From CAVRZJ01 sp964594125 (lineage in GTDB: Bacteria; Acidobacteriota; Thermoanaerobaculia; Thermoanaerobaculales; Thermoanaerobaculaceae): a DNA stretch of 64,000 nucleotides. Each line of letters begins with the position of its first letter. The stretch's first letter is position 1. Location: contig CAZQLL010000011.1 of NCBI GenBank assembly GCA_964594125.1, positions 48,609-112,608 of the forward strand, in the 5' to 3' direction. A program made the position numbers and the translations under genes. Below, piece by piece: positions 28,682 through 36,634 of the stretch. The notes under the pieces were generated by a model. The model had not been told where the DNA came from. It saw only the letters and a program-made list of their open reading frames with translations, and did no database searches.

Positions 28682-29592
28682 GCTGTCACGCTCTCGCGGA
28701 GCAGGTCGAGCGCCATGGCGACGGCGCCGGTGGCGGGCTCGGCCTCGAGGCGGACGACGCGCGCCTTCGGCAGGTCGTCGAGGCGCACCTCGAGGCGCCG
28801 CACGAGGCTGGGGCAGGCGCGGAACGCGCCGCCCGACAACACGAGCGGGTAGGGGCCGGGGAAGTCGAGCTGCCGCTCGACCGCGCGCGCGGCGCGCGCG
28901 AGGTGGCGCGCGGCCTGGTCGAGCAGGTCCTGCGCCGACTCGTCGCCGTCGGCCGCCGCCTCCTCGACGATGCGCGCGAGCTGGGCGACGCGCGTGCGCG
29001 ACAGCTCCTGGTCGTAGAACCACTCCACCAGCCGCGCCGGCTCGTGGATTTCGAGGTGCTCGCAGATGCGTGTGAACAACGTCGTCGCCGGGCCGCGCCC
29101 GTCGGCGGCGCGGATCCCGGCGCGCACCGCGGCGTGGCCGAGCCAGAACGCCGAGCCCTCGTCGCCGAGCAGGTAGCCCCAGCCGCCGGAGCGGGCGCTC
29201 CTTCCGGACGGGTCGACGCCGTACGCGATCGAGCCGGTGCCGGCGACCAGCACGATCCCCTGCCGGTCCGGCGCGCCGGCCACCAGCGCCACCTCGGCGT
29301 CGTTGACGATGCGAACCGCGCGGCGGATACCCAGCCGGCGCAGCAGGTCGCGCACCACCGCGCGGTCGCCGTCGCTCGCGACCCCGGCGATGCCGAGGCA
29401 GAGCGCGTCGACCGGCTGCGGCGCGTCGAGCATGTCGATCACCTGGAACAGCGACTTCTCGACGCCGAGCTCGCCGTGGACGCGCAGGTTGGCGCCGCCG
29501 CCGCGCGCCTCGCGCAGGATCGCGCCGGACTCGTCGGCCAGCAGCCCTACGGACTTGGTTCCACCCGCGTCGATGCCGATGACGTAGCGCAC
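28678..29592 (-). CDS. BadF/BadG-type N-acetylamino-sugar kinase (MurK/NagK-like)
   Basis: This 304-residue ASKHA-fold kinase begins VIGIDAGGTKSVGLLAD, the phosphate-1 loop. LVAGTGSIAYG near residue 115 is the phosphate-2 loop and GGWGYLLGDEGSAFWLG near residue 135 is a hallmark of GlcNAc kinases in the BcrAD_BadFG family. LSGGAFRACPSLVRR forms the adenosine loop. The family includes human GlcNAc kinase and bacterial MurK, which phosphorylates MurNAc and GlcNAc at C6. MurNAc-6-phosphate is the substrate of MurQ, encoded divergently 366 bases away. It is the first gene of a coupled operon with the deacetylase and symporter. An extended -10 (TGCTAAGCT at 29610-29618, minus strand) precedes the GTG start. 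Confidence 0.85.
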   Translation of the reverse strand: MRYVIGIDAGGTKSVGLLADESGAILREARGGGANLRVHGELGVEKSLFQVIDMLDAPQPVDALCLGIAGVASDGDRAVVRDLLRRLGIRRAVRIVNDAEVALVAGAPDRQGIVLVAGTGSIAYGVDPSGRSARSGGWGYLLGDEGSAFWLGHAAVRAGIRAADGRGPATTLFTRICEHLEIHEPARLVEWFYDQELSRTRVAQLARIVEEAAADGDESAQDLLDQAARHLARAARAVERQLDFPGPYPLVLSGGAFRACPSLVRRLEVRLDDLPKARVVRLEAEPATGAVAMALDLLRESVTA

Positions 29593-29958
29593 GCCGCCTC
29601 GCGCGACCGAGCTTAGCACGACGGGAGCGCCCGCGGCCCGGCGTACGGCCCGCTGCCCGCAGGGGGAGCCACGGGCGCCTTGCAGCGGAGGCTCTCTGCG
29701 GCGATCGCAGCGGGCCCCCGACCTGGACCCGGTCCTTGGACTTCGACCCGGACTTGGATTACGCTGCCGCCGATGTGCTCCCCCGCCCCACCGGCGCTGC
29801 GTCGCCTGACCAGCAGTGCATGCGGCCCGCTGCCGCCGGCGCCGCGCCCGGCGGCGCGCCGGCGGATTGCGGTCGCGGTCCGGATCGACGTCGAAGCCCA
29901 GGTCGACGTCCGGATTCAGGTCCGGGCCCGGGGGCGCTAGCACGTCGCGGAGGCACAG
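29593..29958. other. Divergent intergenic region with degenerate short repeats
   Basis: It carries the promoter regions of the kinase operon and of murQ. From about 29716 to 29938 it shows drifting copies of six-base GGACCC/GACTTG-like and GTCCGGAT/GTCGAC-like words, giving a Leu/Asp/Pro pattern in one frame. No gene is convincing here. GGAGG 6 bases before the GTG at 29959 is the murQ ribosome site. Confidence 0.5.
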
Positions 29959-30915
29959 GTGGCCGACCCCCGACGCGACGGCACGGAAAGCTGCGAGGCG
30001 GCCGACGGGTCCCTCTGGGCGCACCTGCCCACGGAGGCACGCCACCCTCTGAGCCGCGGGCTCGATCGCATGAGCACCGAAGAGGCCGTCGCACTCCTCA
30101 TCGACGAGGACCGCCGCGGCCTCGAGGCGGTGCGCCGCCACGTCGGCGCGATTGCGCGCGCGGCCGAGTGGCTGGCCGAGACGCTGGCCGGCGGGGGCAG
30201 CGCGCTGCTCGCGGGCGCCGGCACCAGCGGGCGTCTGGCCGTGCTCGAGGCGGCCGAGTGCCCGCCGACGTTCGGAACCGAGCCGGAGCGCATCCGCGCC
30301 GCCATCGCCGGCGGCGCCGAGGCCGTGTTCAGCGCCCGCGAGGGCGCCGAGGACCGCGAGGAAGACGGCGGCGCGGCGGCCGCCGCCCTCTCCCCCGGGG
30401 ACCTGCTGATCGGCGTGTCGGCGAGCTCGGTGACGGCGTTCGTGCGCGGGGCGCTCGCCACCGCGCGCGCGCGCGGCGCCCGCACCGTCCTCCTCACCTG
30501 CGCGAGCGCCGACGCCGTCGGCTCGCCGGCCGACCTCGTGATCGCGCTCGCCACCGGCCCCGAGGTCCTCACCGGCTCGACGCGGCTGAAGGCCGGCTCG
30601 GCCACCAAGGCGGCGCTCAACGCGATCACCACCGCGGCGATGGCGCGGCTCGGCAAGGTGTTCGAGAACTGGATGGTGGACCTGAGGCCGGGCTCGGCGA
30701 AGCTCGCAGACCGCGCCCGCCGCATCGTCGCGCAGGCGTGCGGGCTGCCGCCGGCCGAGGCCGCGGGCCTGCTGGCGGCGGCCGGCGGCGAGGTCAAGAC
30801 GGCGATCGTGATGGGGCGGCTCGGGCTTGCCGTAGAGGAGGCGCGCGCGCGCGTCGCGGCGGCCGCCGGCCACCTCTTCCGCGCACTCGCCGCCGGCGGC
30901 AAACCCGCCCCGTGA
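29959..30915 (+). CDS. murQ: N-acetylmuramic acid 6-phosphate etherase
   Basis: This 318-residue SIS-domain enzyme carries the MurQ signature GAGTSGRLAVLEAAECPPTF near residue 86 and the N-terminal LPTEARHPLSRGLDRMST. It splits the D-lactyl ether of MurNAc-6-phosphate, giving GlcNAc-6-phosphate and D-lactate in the cytoplasm. The GTG start is supported by GGAGG 6 bases upstream; it gives about 20 extra residues before the conserved start region. The substrate would come from the divergent amino-sugar kinase. Upstream steps could come from the NagZ-AmiE-NamZ-like fusion at 19354. A TonB-dependent receptor gene follows with its own promoter. Confidence 0.93.
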   Translation: MADPRRDGTESCEAADGSLWAHLPTEARHPLSRGLDRMSTEEAVALLIDEDRRGLEAVRRHVGAIARAAEWLAETLAGGGSALLAGAGTSGRLAVLEAAECPPTFGTEPERIRAAIAGGAEAVFSAREGAEDREEDGGAAAAALSPGDLLIGVSASSVTAFVRGALATARARGARTVLLTCASADAVGSPADLVIALATGPEVLTGSTRLKAGSATKAALNAITTAAMARLGKVFENWMVDLRPGSAKLADRARRIVAQACGLPPAEAAGLLAAAGGEVKTAIVMGRLGLAVEEARARVAAAAGHLFRALAAGGKPAP

Positions 30916-31030
30916 TCCGCGCGCGGATTGTGTGCCGTCGCTCCCCGGAAAGTCGCTCCGCGAACTCCGGGAGCGCGGCCGCCTTCTCCCGCTCGCTCCC
31001 GAAAGAGCGGGCGCGGAGATCCCGCTCTGC

Positions 31031-31063
31031 GGCGCCCGGGCCGGCGGGGGCGCCGGCCCTCCC
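31031..31063 (-). repeat. Interspersed palindromic repeat, family 1 (one arm)
   Basis: Read on the minus strand it is GGGAGGGCCGGCGCCCCCGC followed by CGGCCCGGGCGCC. The second arm is not recognisable. The bases before it, ATGAAAGC, also precede the copy at 8499. Confidence 0.6.
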
Positions 31064-31138
31064 GCCGGCTTTCATGGTTCGGGGTGCGCCGCGGCTCACG
31101 AGGATTGGGCAGGTGCCGCAGCCTTCCCTTGAGCGCCG

Positions 31139-31147
31139 GTGCTAGAC
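31139..31147 (+). promoter_or_regulatory. Extended -10 promoter of the TonB-dependent receptor
   Basis: TGCTAGACT matches the extended -10 pattern TGnTAnnnT. The predicted start near 31154 gives a leader of about 84 bases, unlike the leaderless genes in this window. Confidence 0.45.
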
Positions 31148-31237
31148 TTGGGGAGTCGAATCGTGGAGGGGGGCTTCCTGCGCCTGGGTGAGCCGCGCAG
31201 CACCGCGCGGCATGAGGAGAGAGAGGAGGAGGGACGA

Positions 31238-34162
31238 ATGAGAAAGTGGGTTCTCGGCTTTCTGCTGTTGGCGCTGGTCGCGCTGCCGGCGGGCGCGCAA
31301 CAGACCGGCACGATCCTGGGCAAGGTGACGATGGACGACGGCTCGGTCCTGCCCGGCGTCCTCGTCGAGGCCTCGTCGCCCGTGCTGCCGCAGAAGCGGC
31401 AGACGGTCACCGGCGGCGCCGGTGACTACCGCCTGCCGCTGCTCCCGCCCGGCGCCTACGAGCTGACGTTCACCCTGCAGGGGATGGCGACGCAGAAGCG
31501 CAGCGCCAGCGTCGCACTGCAGCAGGAAACGCTGGTGAACGTGACGATGGCGCTCGAGGCGATCAAGGAGCAGATCGAAGTGGTCGCCACGGCGACGCTG
31601 ATCAACACCGAGTCGGCCGCGCTCAAGGCCGCCGTGACGTCCGACACCATCGTCTCCCTTCCGGTCGGGCAGGAGTACCGCGACCTGGTCAAGCTGGTCC
31701 CCGGCGTCCAGTACACCGAGGACTCGGTGCGCGGCCCGAGCGCCGGCGGCTCCGGCCAGGACAACACCTACAACTTCGACGGCGTCAACGTCAACCTGCC
31801 GCTGTTCGGGACGCTCTCGGCCGAGCCCGCGACCCACGACATCGAGCAGTTCGCGGTCGTCAAGGGCGGCGCCGACGCCACCGACTTCAACCGCTCCGCG
31901 GGCATCTCGCTCAACTCGGTCAGCCGCTCGGGCACCAACGCGTTCCGCGGCTCGCTCTCCTACCAGATCCAGCCGGAGAGCCTGATCGCCGACCGCGAGA
32001 CCACCAGCGCGGCGGTGTTCGAGGAGGACAGGGACTGGCTGACCGCCAACTTCGGCGGCCCGATCGTGGCCGACCGCCTGTTCTTCTACGTGTCCTACTA
32101 CGCTCCGACGAGCAGCCGCGAGAACCGCTCCAACCTGTACGGCGAGGTGCCGGACTACAAGAGCACGCGCGACGAGTTCTTCGGCAAGCTCACCTTCTCG
32201 CCGACCGCGTCGATCCTTCTGAACGCCTCGTACCGCACGTCGGACCGCACGGACGAGCACACCAGCGTGTCCGGCGAGGCATCGGCCGGTTCCACCAGCG
32301 ACGGCGGCGAGGCGACGCTCGACATCGCGATCGTCGAGGCGTCGTGGGTGATCAACGACAGGAGCTACGCGACGTTGAAGTTCACCGACTTCGCCAACGA
32401 GACGCTGGGGCGGCCGGACAACGTCTTCGACCTCGTCCCGGCGCTCGACGGCAGCGTCGACCTCGACCCCCTCGGGCTCGACCAGTCGGGCCTCTTCACG
32501 GTCCCCGTCCCGGTGACCGGCCAGGACGCCTACAACGCCTTCATCGCACCGCTCATCGAGCGTTACGGGTACCTGCAGGACGGCGTCAGGAAGGGCGGCG
32601 GACGGGTCGGCGGCGCCTCCGAGTTCAACAACCAGGACTTCTACCGCCAGAGCTGGCAGGTCGGCTACGACCTCATGCTCGGCGACAAGGTGGCGCACGA
32701 GCTGCACGTCGGCTACCAGTGGTTCAAGGACGAGGAGGACCTCTACCGCACGTCCAACGGGTGGGGCTCGATCACCGCTCCGGGCGGCCGCATCAAGTGC
32801 CCGGCGAACTCGACGTGCGCCGGGCAGCCGGTTTACTTCCAGGCGCAGGTGCAGCAGCAGGGCATCCTCGACGTGCCGACGATCAACTCGCAGTACGAGT
32901 CGCAGAACGTCGAGCTCAACGACTCGATCAAGTGGGGCAGCTTCACGCTCAACATCGGCGTGCTGATGAGCAACGACGAGCTGTACGGCCAGGGGCTCAA
33001 GGAGAACCCCAACAACTACTCGGGGTTCGAGCTCGCCAAGGGCCACAAGTACCTGATGCACGAGATCGACTTCCAGGACACCATCCAGCCGCGGGTGGGC
33101 GTCGTCTGGGCGTTCCGCGGCGCCAACACCGTCTACGCCAACTTCGCGCGCTACGTGCCGGCGGCGAGCTCGCTTCCGCGCGCCGCCTCGTGGGCCCGCA
33201 ACCTGGCCACGCTGGTCAACGCCTACTTCGACCAGGACGGCAACTTCATCGGCTCCAGCCCGGAGGCGGCATCGTCGGGCAAGTGGTTCCAGGACGACCT
33301 CGACCCGCGCACCACCGACGAGTACATGCTCGGCACCACCCATGACCTCGGCAACGGGTGGAGCGGCCGCGCCCACGCGCGCTACCGCTACTCCTACAAC
33401 TTCTGGGAGGACACCAACAACGACGCGCGCATCGCGTTCAACCCGCCGGAGGGGATCCCGCGGGAGCTGTACGTTCCAGACCTCGCGCAGATCCGCGCCG
33501 AGATCGGCGGCTCGAGCTATGTGATCGCCGAGCTCGACGGCGCCTTCACCAAGTACTACGAGGCCGGCCTCGAGGCCGAGTGGCGCTCCCGCAAGGCCTA
33601 CTTCCGCGGCTCCTACGTGTGGAGCCACTACTACGGCAACTTCGACCAGGACAACAGCGCCGGCGCGGCCACGGCCAACGACTCGAACATCTTCATCGGC
33701 TCCTCGAACATCGCCGACGGCGCCGGGCGCCAGCTCTGGAACTTCAAGTACGGCGACCTGCGCGGCGACCGCCGCCACCAGCTCAAGGTCTTCGGCTACT
33801 ACAGCCTCCCGTGGCGGGCGACGACCGGCGCCTACGCCATCTACCAGTCGGGCCAGCCGTGGGAGATGCACAGCTACGAGCCGTACATCTCGCAGACCAC
33901 CTCGACCTCCGACACCAACCGGTACGCCGAGCCGGCCGGCTCGCATCGCACCGAGGACCACTACCAGCTCGACCTCAACTACACGCAGAACTTCCCGATC
34001 GGCGACCGCTTCAACATCCAGGCGCGCGTCGACATCTTCAACGTCCTCGACAACCAGACCGGGTACAACATCCAGCACAACTTCCACTCGGCCAACTACG
34101 GAACGTACCAGTCGTTCTACGATCCGCGGCGGATCCAGCTCGCGGTCAAGCTCGAGTTCTAG
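31238..34162 (+). CDS. TonB-dependent receptor (Oar-like)
   Basis: This 974-residue outer-membrane protein has a signal peptide (MRKWVLGFLLLALVALPAGA), a CarboxypepD-like Ig domain (about 20-110: TGTILGKVTMDDGSVLPGVL...VTGGAGDYRLPLLPPGAYEL), a plug domain (about 130-240, with LPVGQEYRDLVKLVPGVQY and NTYNFDGVNVN) and a beta-barrel ending in VKLEF, whose terminal Phe fits outer-membrane assembly. This layout is common in Acidobacteriota. Such receptors import large or scarce substrates with energy from TonB. Lying next to murQ and the kinase/symporter operon, it may take up muropeptides or glycans, but it has a separate promoter. The ATG at 31238 follows GAGGAGGAGGGA, a strong ribosome site. 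A terminator follows the stop. Confidence 0.88.
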   Translation: MRKWVLGFLLLALVALPAGAQQTGTILGKVTMDDGSVLPGVLVEASSPVLPQKRQTVTGGAGDYRLPLLPPGAYELTFTLQGMATQKRSASVALQQETLVNVTMALEAIKEQIEVVATATLINTESAALKAAVTSDTIVSLPVGQEYRDLVKLVPGVQYTEDSVRGPSAGGSGQDNTYNFDGVNVNLPLFGTLSAEPATHDIEQFAVVKGGADATDFNRSAGISLNSVSRSGTNAFRGSLSYQIQPESLIADRETTSAAVFEEDRDWLTANFGGPIVADRLFFYVSYYAPTSSRENRSNLYGEVPDYKSTRDEFFGKLTFSPTASILLNASYRTSDRTDEHTSVSGEASAGSTSDGGEATLDIAIVEASWVINDRSYATLKFTDFANETLGRPDNVFDLVPALDGSVDLDPLGLDQSGLFTVPVPVTGQDAYNAFIAPLIERYGYLQDGVRKGGGRVGGASEFNNQDFYRQSWQVGYDLMLGDKVAHELHVGYQWFKDEEDLYRTSNGWGSITAPGGRIKCPANSTCAGQPVYFQAQVQQQGILDVPTINSQYESQNVELNDSIKWGSFTLNIGVLMSNDELYGQGLKENPNNYSGFELAKGHKYLMHEIDFQDTIQPRVGVVWAFRGANTVYANFARYVPAASSLPRAASWARNLATLVNAYFDQDGNFIGSSPEAASSGKWFQDDLDPRTTDEYMLGTTHDLGNGWSGRAHARYRYSYNFWEDTNNDARIAFNPPEGIPRELYVPDLAQIRAEIGGSSYVIAELDGAFTKYYEAGLEAEWRSRKAYFRGSYVWSHYYGNFDQDNSAGAATANDSNIFIGSSNIADGAGRQLWNFKYGDLRGDRRHQLKVFGYYSLPWRATTGAYAIYQSGQPWEMHSYEPYISQTTSTSDTNRYAEPAGSHRTEDHYQLDLNYTQNFPIGDRFNIQARVDIFNVLDNQTGYNIQHNFHSANYGTYQSFYDPRRIQLAVKLEF

Positions 34163-34185
34163 CCGCCGCGACAGCGCAGCACCGG

Positions 34186-34218
34186 GGCCCGCGGAGCGAT
34201 CCGCGGGCCTCTTCCTTC
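34186..34218 (+). terminator. Rho-independent terminator of the TonB-dependent receptor
   Basis: GGCCCGCGGA pairs perfectly with TCCGCGGGCC around a GCGA tetraloop (34186-34209). It is followed by the pyrimidine-rich tail TCTTCCTTC. It lies 24 bases after the stop codon. Confidence 0.8.
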
Positions 34219-34441
34219 AGGCGCCAGGCATCGGACCATCGAACCGTCGAGGCTCGCGGGGGAAGCCGGCCGGCCCCCGTCTCCGGCACCGCCTCCGTCG
34301 CAGCAGCGTCAGCCCGCAGCGCCGCCTCGGCGCCCCCCCGGCCCCACGGGGGGCCGCCGCGGCCGCGGCGGCTCCTGCGGGGTGATAGCGTCCGCGGCCG
34401 GCGAGCCGCTGGCCGCCGGCGCCGGCTCCGGGTGCTCGGCG

Positions 34442-35443
34442 TCACCGCCCGGGCAGGTGCTCGATCAGCGCGAAGTCGGCTGGCAGATCGCCGTCGGGGC
34501 GATCGAGGCGGGCGTCGGCGTCCTCGAGCGGGAGTGCCAGCGCGACCAGCGCCGGGTCGACCGGCGCGCTGCCGCCGGCGAGCGGCCAGCGCACCTCGAA
34601 GTACAGCGCCGGCACGCGCGTCCACCCGGTCTGACCAACGCTGCCGACACGGTCGCCGCGCCTGAGCGCCTGCCCGCGGCGCACGGCGTGCTCGCGCAGG
34701 TGCCCGAGCACCGACACGACGCCGCCGCCGTGGTCGATCACCACGACGGTGCCGAAGCGGTTCCACTCGTTGGCGCGCCGCTCGCGCACGCTGCCGGCGA
34801 ACAGCACCCGTCCGGCGCCCGGCGCCCGCACCGGCTCGCCCAGCGTCGCCGCCAGCGTCGTCCCGTAGTGCGCCTCCTCGCGGCCGGTGAACGGCGAGCG
34901 GTGCCAGCCGAACTGCGCCACCGGCACGGCGCGCGCGAGGTCGACCGGAAGCCTGGCCGGCAGCGCGTCGAGCGGGCAGGGAGCGCCGCGCCCGGCTCCC
35001 GCGAGCGCTGTCGCGAGCGCGTCGAGCCGGGCCCCTGCATGGGTCAGGAAGGCGGCCAGCGCGGCGGCGCCCGCCGCGGCCTGCGGCGCGCCGGCGATCG
35101 GCTCGGACCACGCCGCGCGCGGCACGCCGAGCGTCCAGGCGAGGCGCCGCGCGCGCTGCGCCAGCACGGTGGTCCTGTGCGCGGCATCCGCGGCCTCCTC
35201 GAGCAACGACTCGCCCTGCACTCGCAGGGCCTCGTTCTCCCGGCGCGCCGACTCGTCGGTGAAGCGGTGCAGCAGGCCGGACAACCCGAGCGGGATCACC
35301 CCGGCGATCCCCAGCAGCAGCACGAGCGTGAGCCCGAGACCGGCCAGCGCGGCGCGCACGCCGCCTCGCGTCAGGGTCAGCCGGCGGACGCGGCCGCCCC
35401 CGGCTGGATGCCACTGGATCTCCCACAGGGCGTCCCGGCTCAC
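34442..35443 (-). CDS. M23/LytM-like protein lacking zinc ligands
   Basis: This protein of about 333 residues has an N-terminal membrane span (ALAGLGLTLVLLLGIAGVIPLG), a coiled region, and a C-terminal M23 (LytM) domain. The metal site is broken. HYGTT replaces HxGxD, so the Asp is lost. VPALYFEV replaces GPHLHFEV, so both His of the HxH pair are lost. The fold landmarks VVVIDHGGG and LGHLREHAVRRGQ remain. Degenerate LytM proteins such as EnvC and NlpD do not cut peptidoglycan but activate amidases, often through an ABC permease (FtsX). Its GTG overlaps the stop of a LolC/E-like permease gene as GTGA; a GTG 6 bases earlier (35449) is also possible. Confidence 0.75.
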   Translation of the reverse strand: MSRDALWEIQWHPAGGGRVRRLTLTRGGVRAALAGLGLTLVLLLGIAGVIPLGLSGLLHRFTDESARRENEALRVQGESLLEEAADAAHRTTVLAQRARRLAWTLGVPRAAWSEPIAGAPQAAAGAAALAAFLTHAGARLDALATALAGAGRGAPCPLDALPARLPVDLARAVPVAQFGWHRSPFTGREEAHYGTTLAATLGEPVRAPGAGRVLFAGSVRERRANEWNRFGTVVVIDHGGGVVSVLGHLREHAVRRGQALRRGDRVGSVGQTGWTRVPALYFEVRWPLAGGSAPVDPALVALALPLEDADARLDRPDGDLPADFALIEHLPGR

Positions 35444-36627
35444 ACCCACCGCATCACCTCTGCGGGCTGCCAGCGGGCCACGCGCCGGGCGGGCAGCAGC
35501 GCGGCGAGGACGACCTCGACGGCGCCGAGCGCCGCCACCAGCGCGAGATCGGCGGCGGTGAGGACGAACGGGATGCGGTCGACCATGTAGATCGTCGCGA
35601 TCTCGGGAGGGAACGAGGGCACGCCGAGGGCGGTCAGGGCCGCGGCGATGGCGGCGCCCGCCGCGATCCCCGCGACGACGCCGGTGAGCCCGAGGGCGCC
35701 GGCCGCCGCGAGCACCGTGCCGCGCAGGAGCGCGGGCTCGCTGCCGAGCGCGAGCAGGATGCCGAGCTGCCGCCGCTTCTCGGTGACCAGGACGACGAGA
35801 GCCGACGCCACCTCGAACGCGCCGACGCCGAGGACGAGCGAGAGCAGCACGGCGAGCGACAGCTTCTGCCAGCGCAGCGCCGCGAACAGGTTGCGATTCG
35901 TCTCCTGCCAGGTGGTCACCAGCGCCCGCCGTCCGGCGGCGCGCTCGATCGCAGGCAGCACCCGCGGCGCCGCGTCGGCGTCCCCGAGCGCCACCTCGAG
36001 CCCGTTGGCCCGCACCTCGGACAGGCGCGCCGCGAGGTCGGCGAGGCGGACCGTCACCCAGCGGTCGTCGAGCTCCGCGAGGCCCGAGTGGAACACCCGC
36101 GCCACCCGGCCCTGGAGAACCCGCGGTACCTGCCCTGCGCTCATCACCTGCACCGCCACCGCGTCGCCCTCGGCGGCCGCGAGGCGCCGCGCCAGGCCGC
36201 CGCCGAGCGCCACCGGCAAGGGGCCCGCCGGCGCGGCGGGCGGCGGCGGTGCGAGCGGCCCCGCGAGCCCCGTCGCCTTGAGCGTGACCACCTCGCCGGC
36301 CGCCCCGCTCTCCCGCCCGAGCAGCAGCGCCGGGAGGTAGAGCACCTCGCCCACCGCCTTCACCCCGGGGACCGCGGCGAGGCGCTCTCGGGAGGCGGCC
36401 GCCTCCGCGGCGGTCAGGCCCGATGGGTACATCGCGACGAGGTGGCCGCCGCCGGCGAGGATACCCCGCTCGAGCGCCCGGCTGTAGCCGTTCATCAGCG
36501 CCAGCACGACCACCATCGACGCGACGCCGAGCGCGACCGCGGCGAGCGCGGCGAGCGCCGAGGTGCGCAGCAGCGGGCTCCCCCGCCGCCGCAGCAGCCT
36601 GGCCGCCATGGAGATGGCGAGCAGCAC
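35440..36627 (-). CDS. LolC/LolE-like ABC permease
   Basis: This 395-residue protein has the four-span layout of MacB_PCD/FtsX permeases: one N-terminal span (LAALAAVALGVASMVVVLALMNGY), a periplasmic domain of about 200 residues, and three C-terminal spans starting LSLAVLLSLVLGVGAFEVAS. The sequence around the first span resembles LolC/LolE, which release lipoproteins from the inner membrane with LolD ATPase and LolA. No LolD-like ATPase lies nearby. The downstream degenerate M23 protein is coupled by a 4-base overlap, which recalls FtsX-EnvC. So an FtsEX-like role in controlling cell-wall enzymes is an alternative. The GTG start lies 7 bases after the previous stop. Confidence 0.72.
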   Translation of the reverse strand: MLLAISMAARLLRRRGSPLLRTSALAALAAVALGVASMVVVLALMNGYSRALERGILAGGGHLVAMYPSGLTAAEAAASRERLAAVPGVKAVGEVLYLPALLLGRESGAAGEVVTLKATGLAGPLAPPPPAAPAGPLPVALGGGLARRLAAAEGDAVAVQVMSAGQVPRVLQGRVARVFHSGLAELDDRWVTVRLADLAARLSEVRANGLEVALGDADAAPRVLPAIERAAGRRALVTTWQETNRNLFAALRWQKLSLAVLLSLVLGVGAFEVASALVVLVTEKRRQLGILLALGSEPALLRGTVLAAAGALGLTGVVAGIAAGAAIAAALTALGVPSFPPEIATIYMVDRIPFVLTAADLALVAALGAVEVVLAALLPARRVARWQPAEVMRWV

Positions 36628-36634
36628 GGCGGGA

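Larger units (their letters stand above)
30916..31237. other. Intergenic region before the TonB-dependent receptor
   Basis: It contains a half copy of palindromic repeat family 1, an extended -10 promoter near 31139 and a leader of roughly 85 bases ending in a purine-rich ribosome site. No gene was recognised. Confidence 0.5.

Noticed and set aside
31142..34087. A 981-codon open frame opposite the TonB-dependent receptor
   Set aside because: It is Val/Asp/Arg-rich without motifs, while the receptor has a signal peptide, plug and barrel end.
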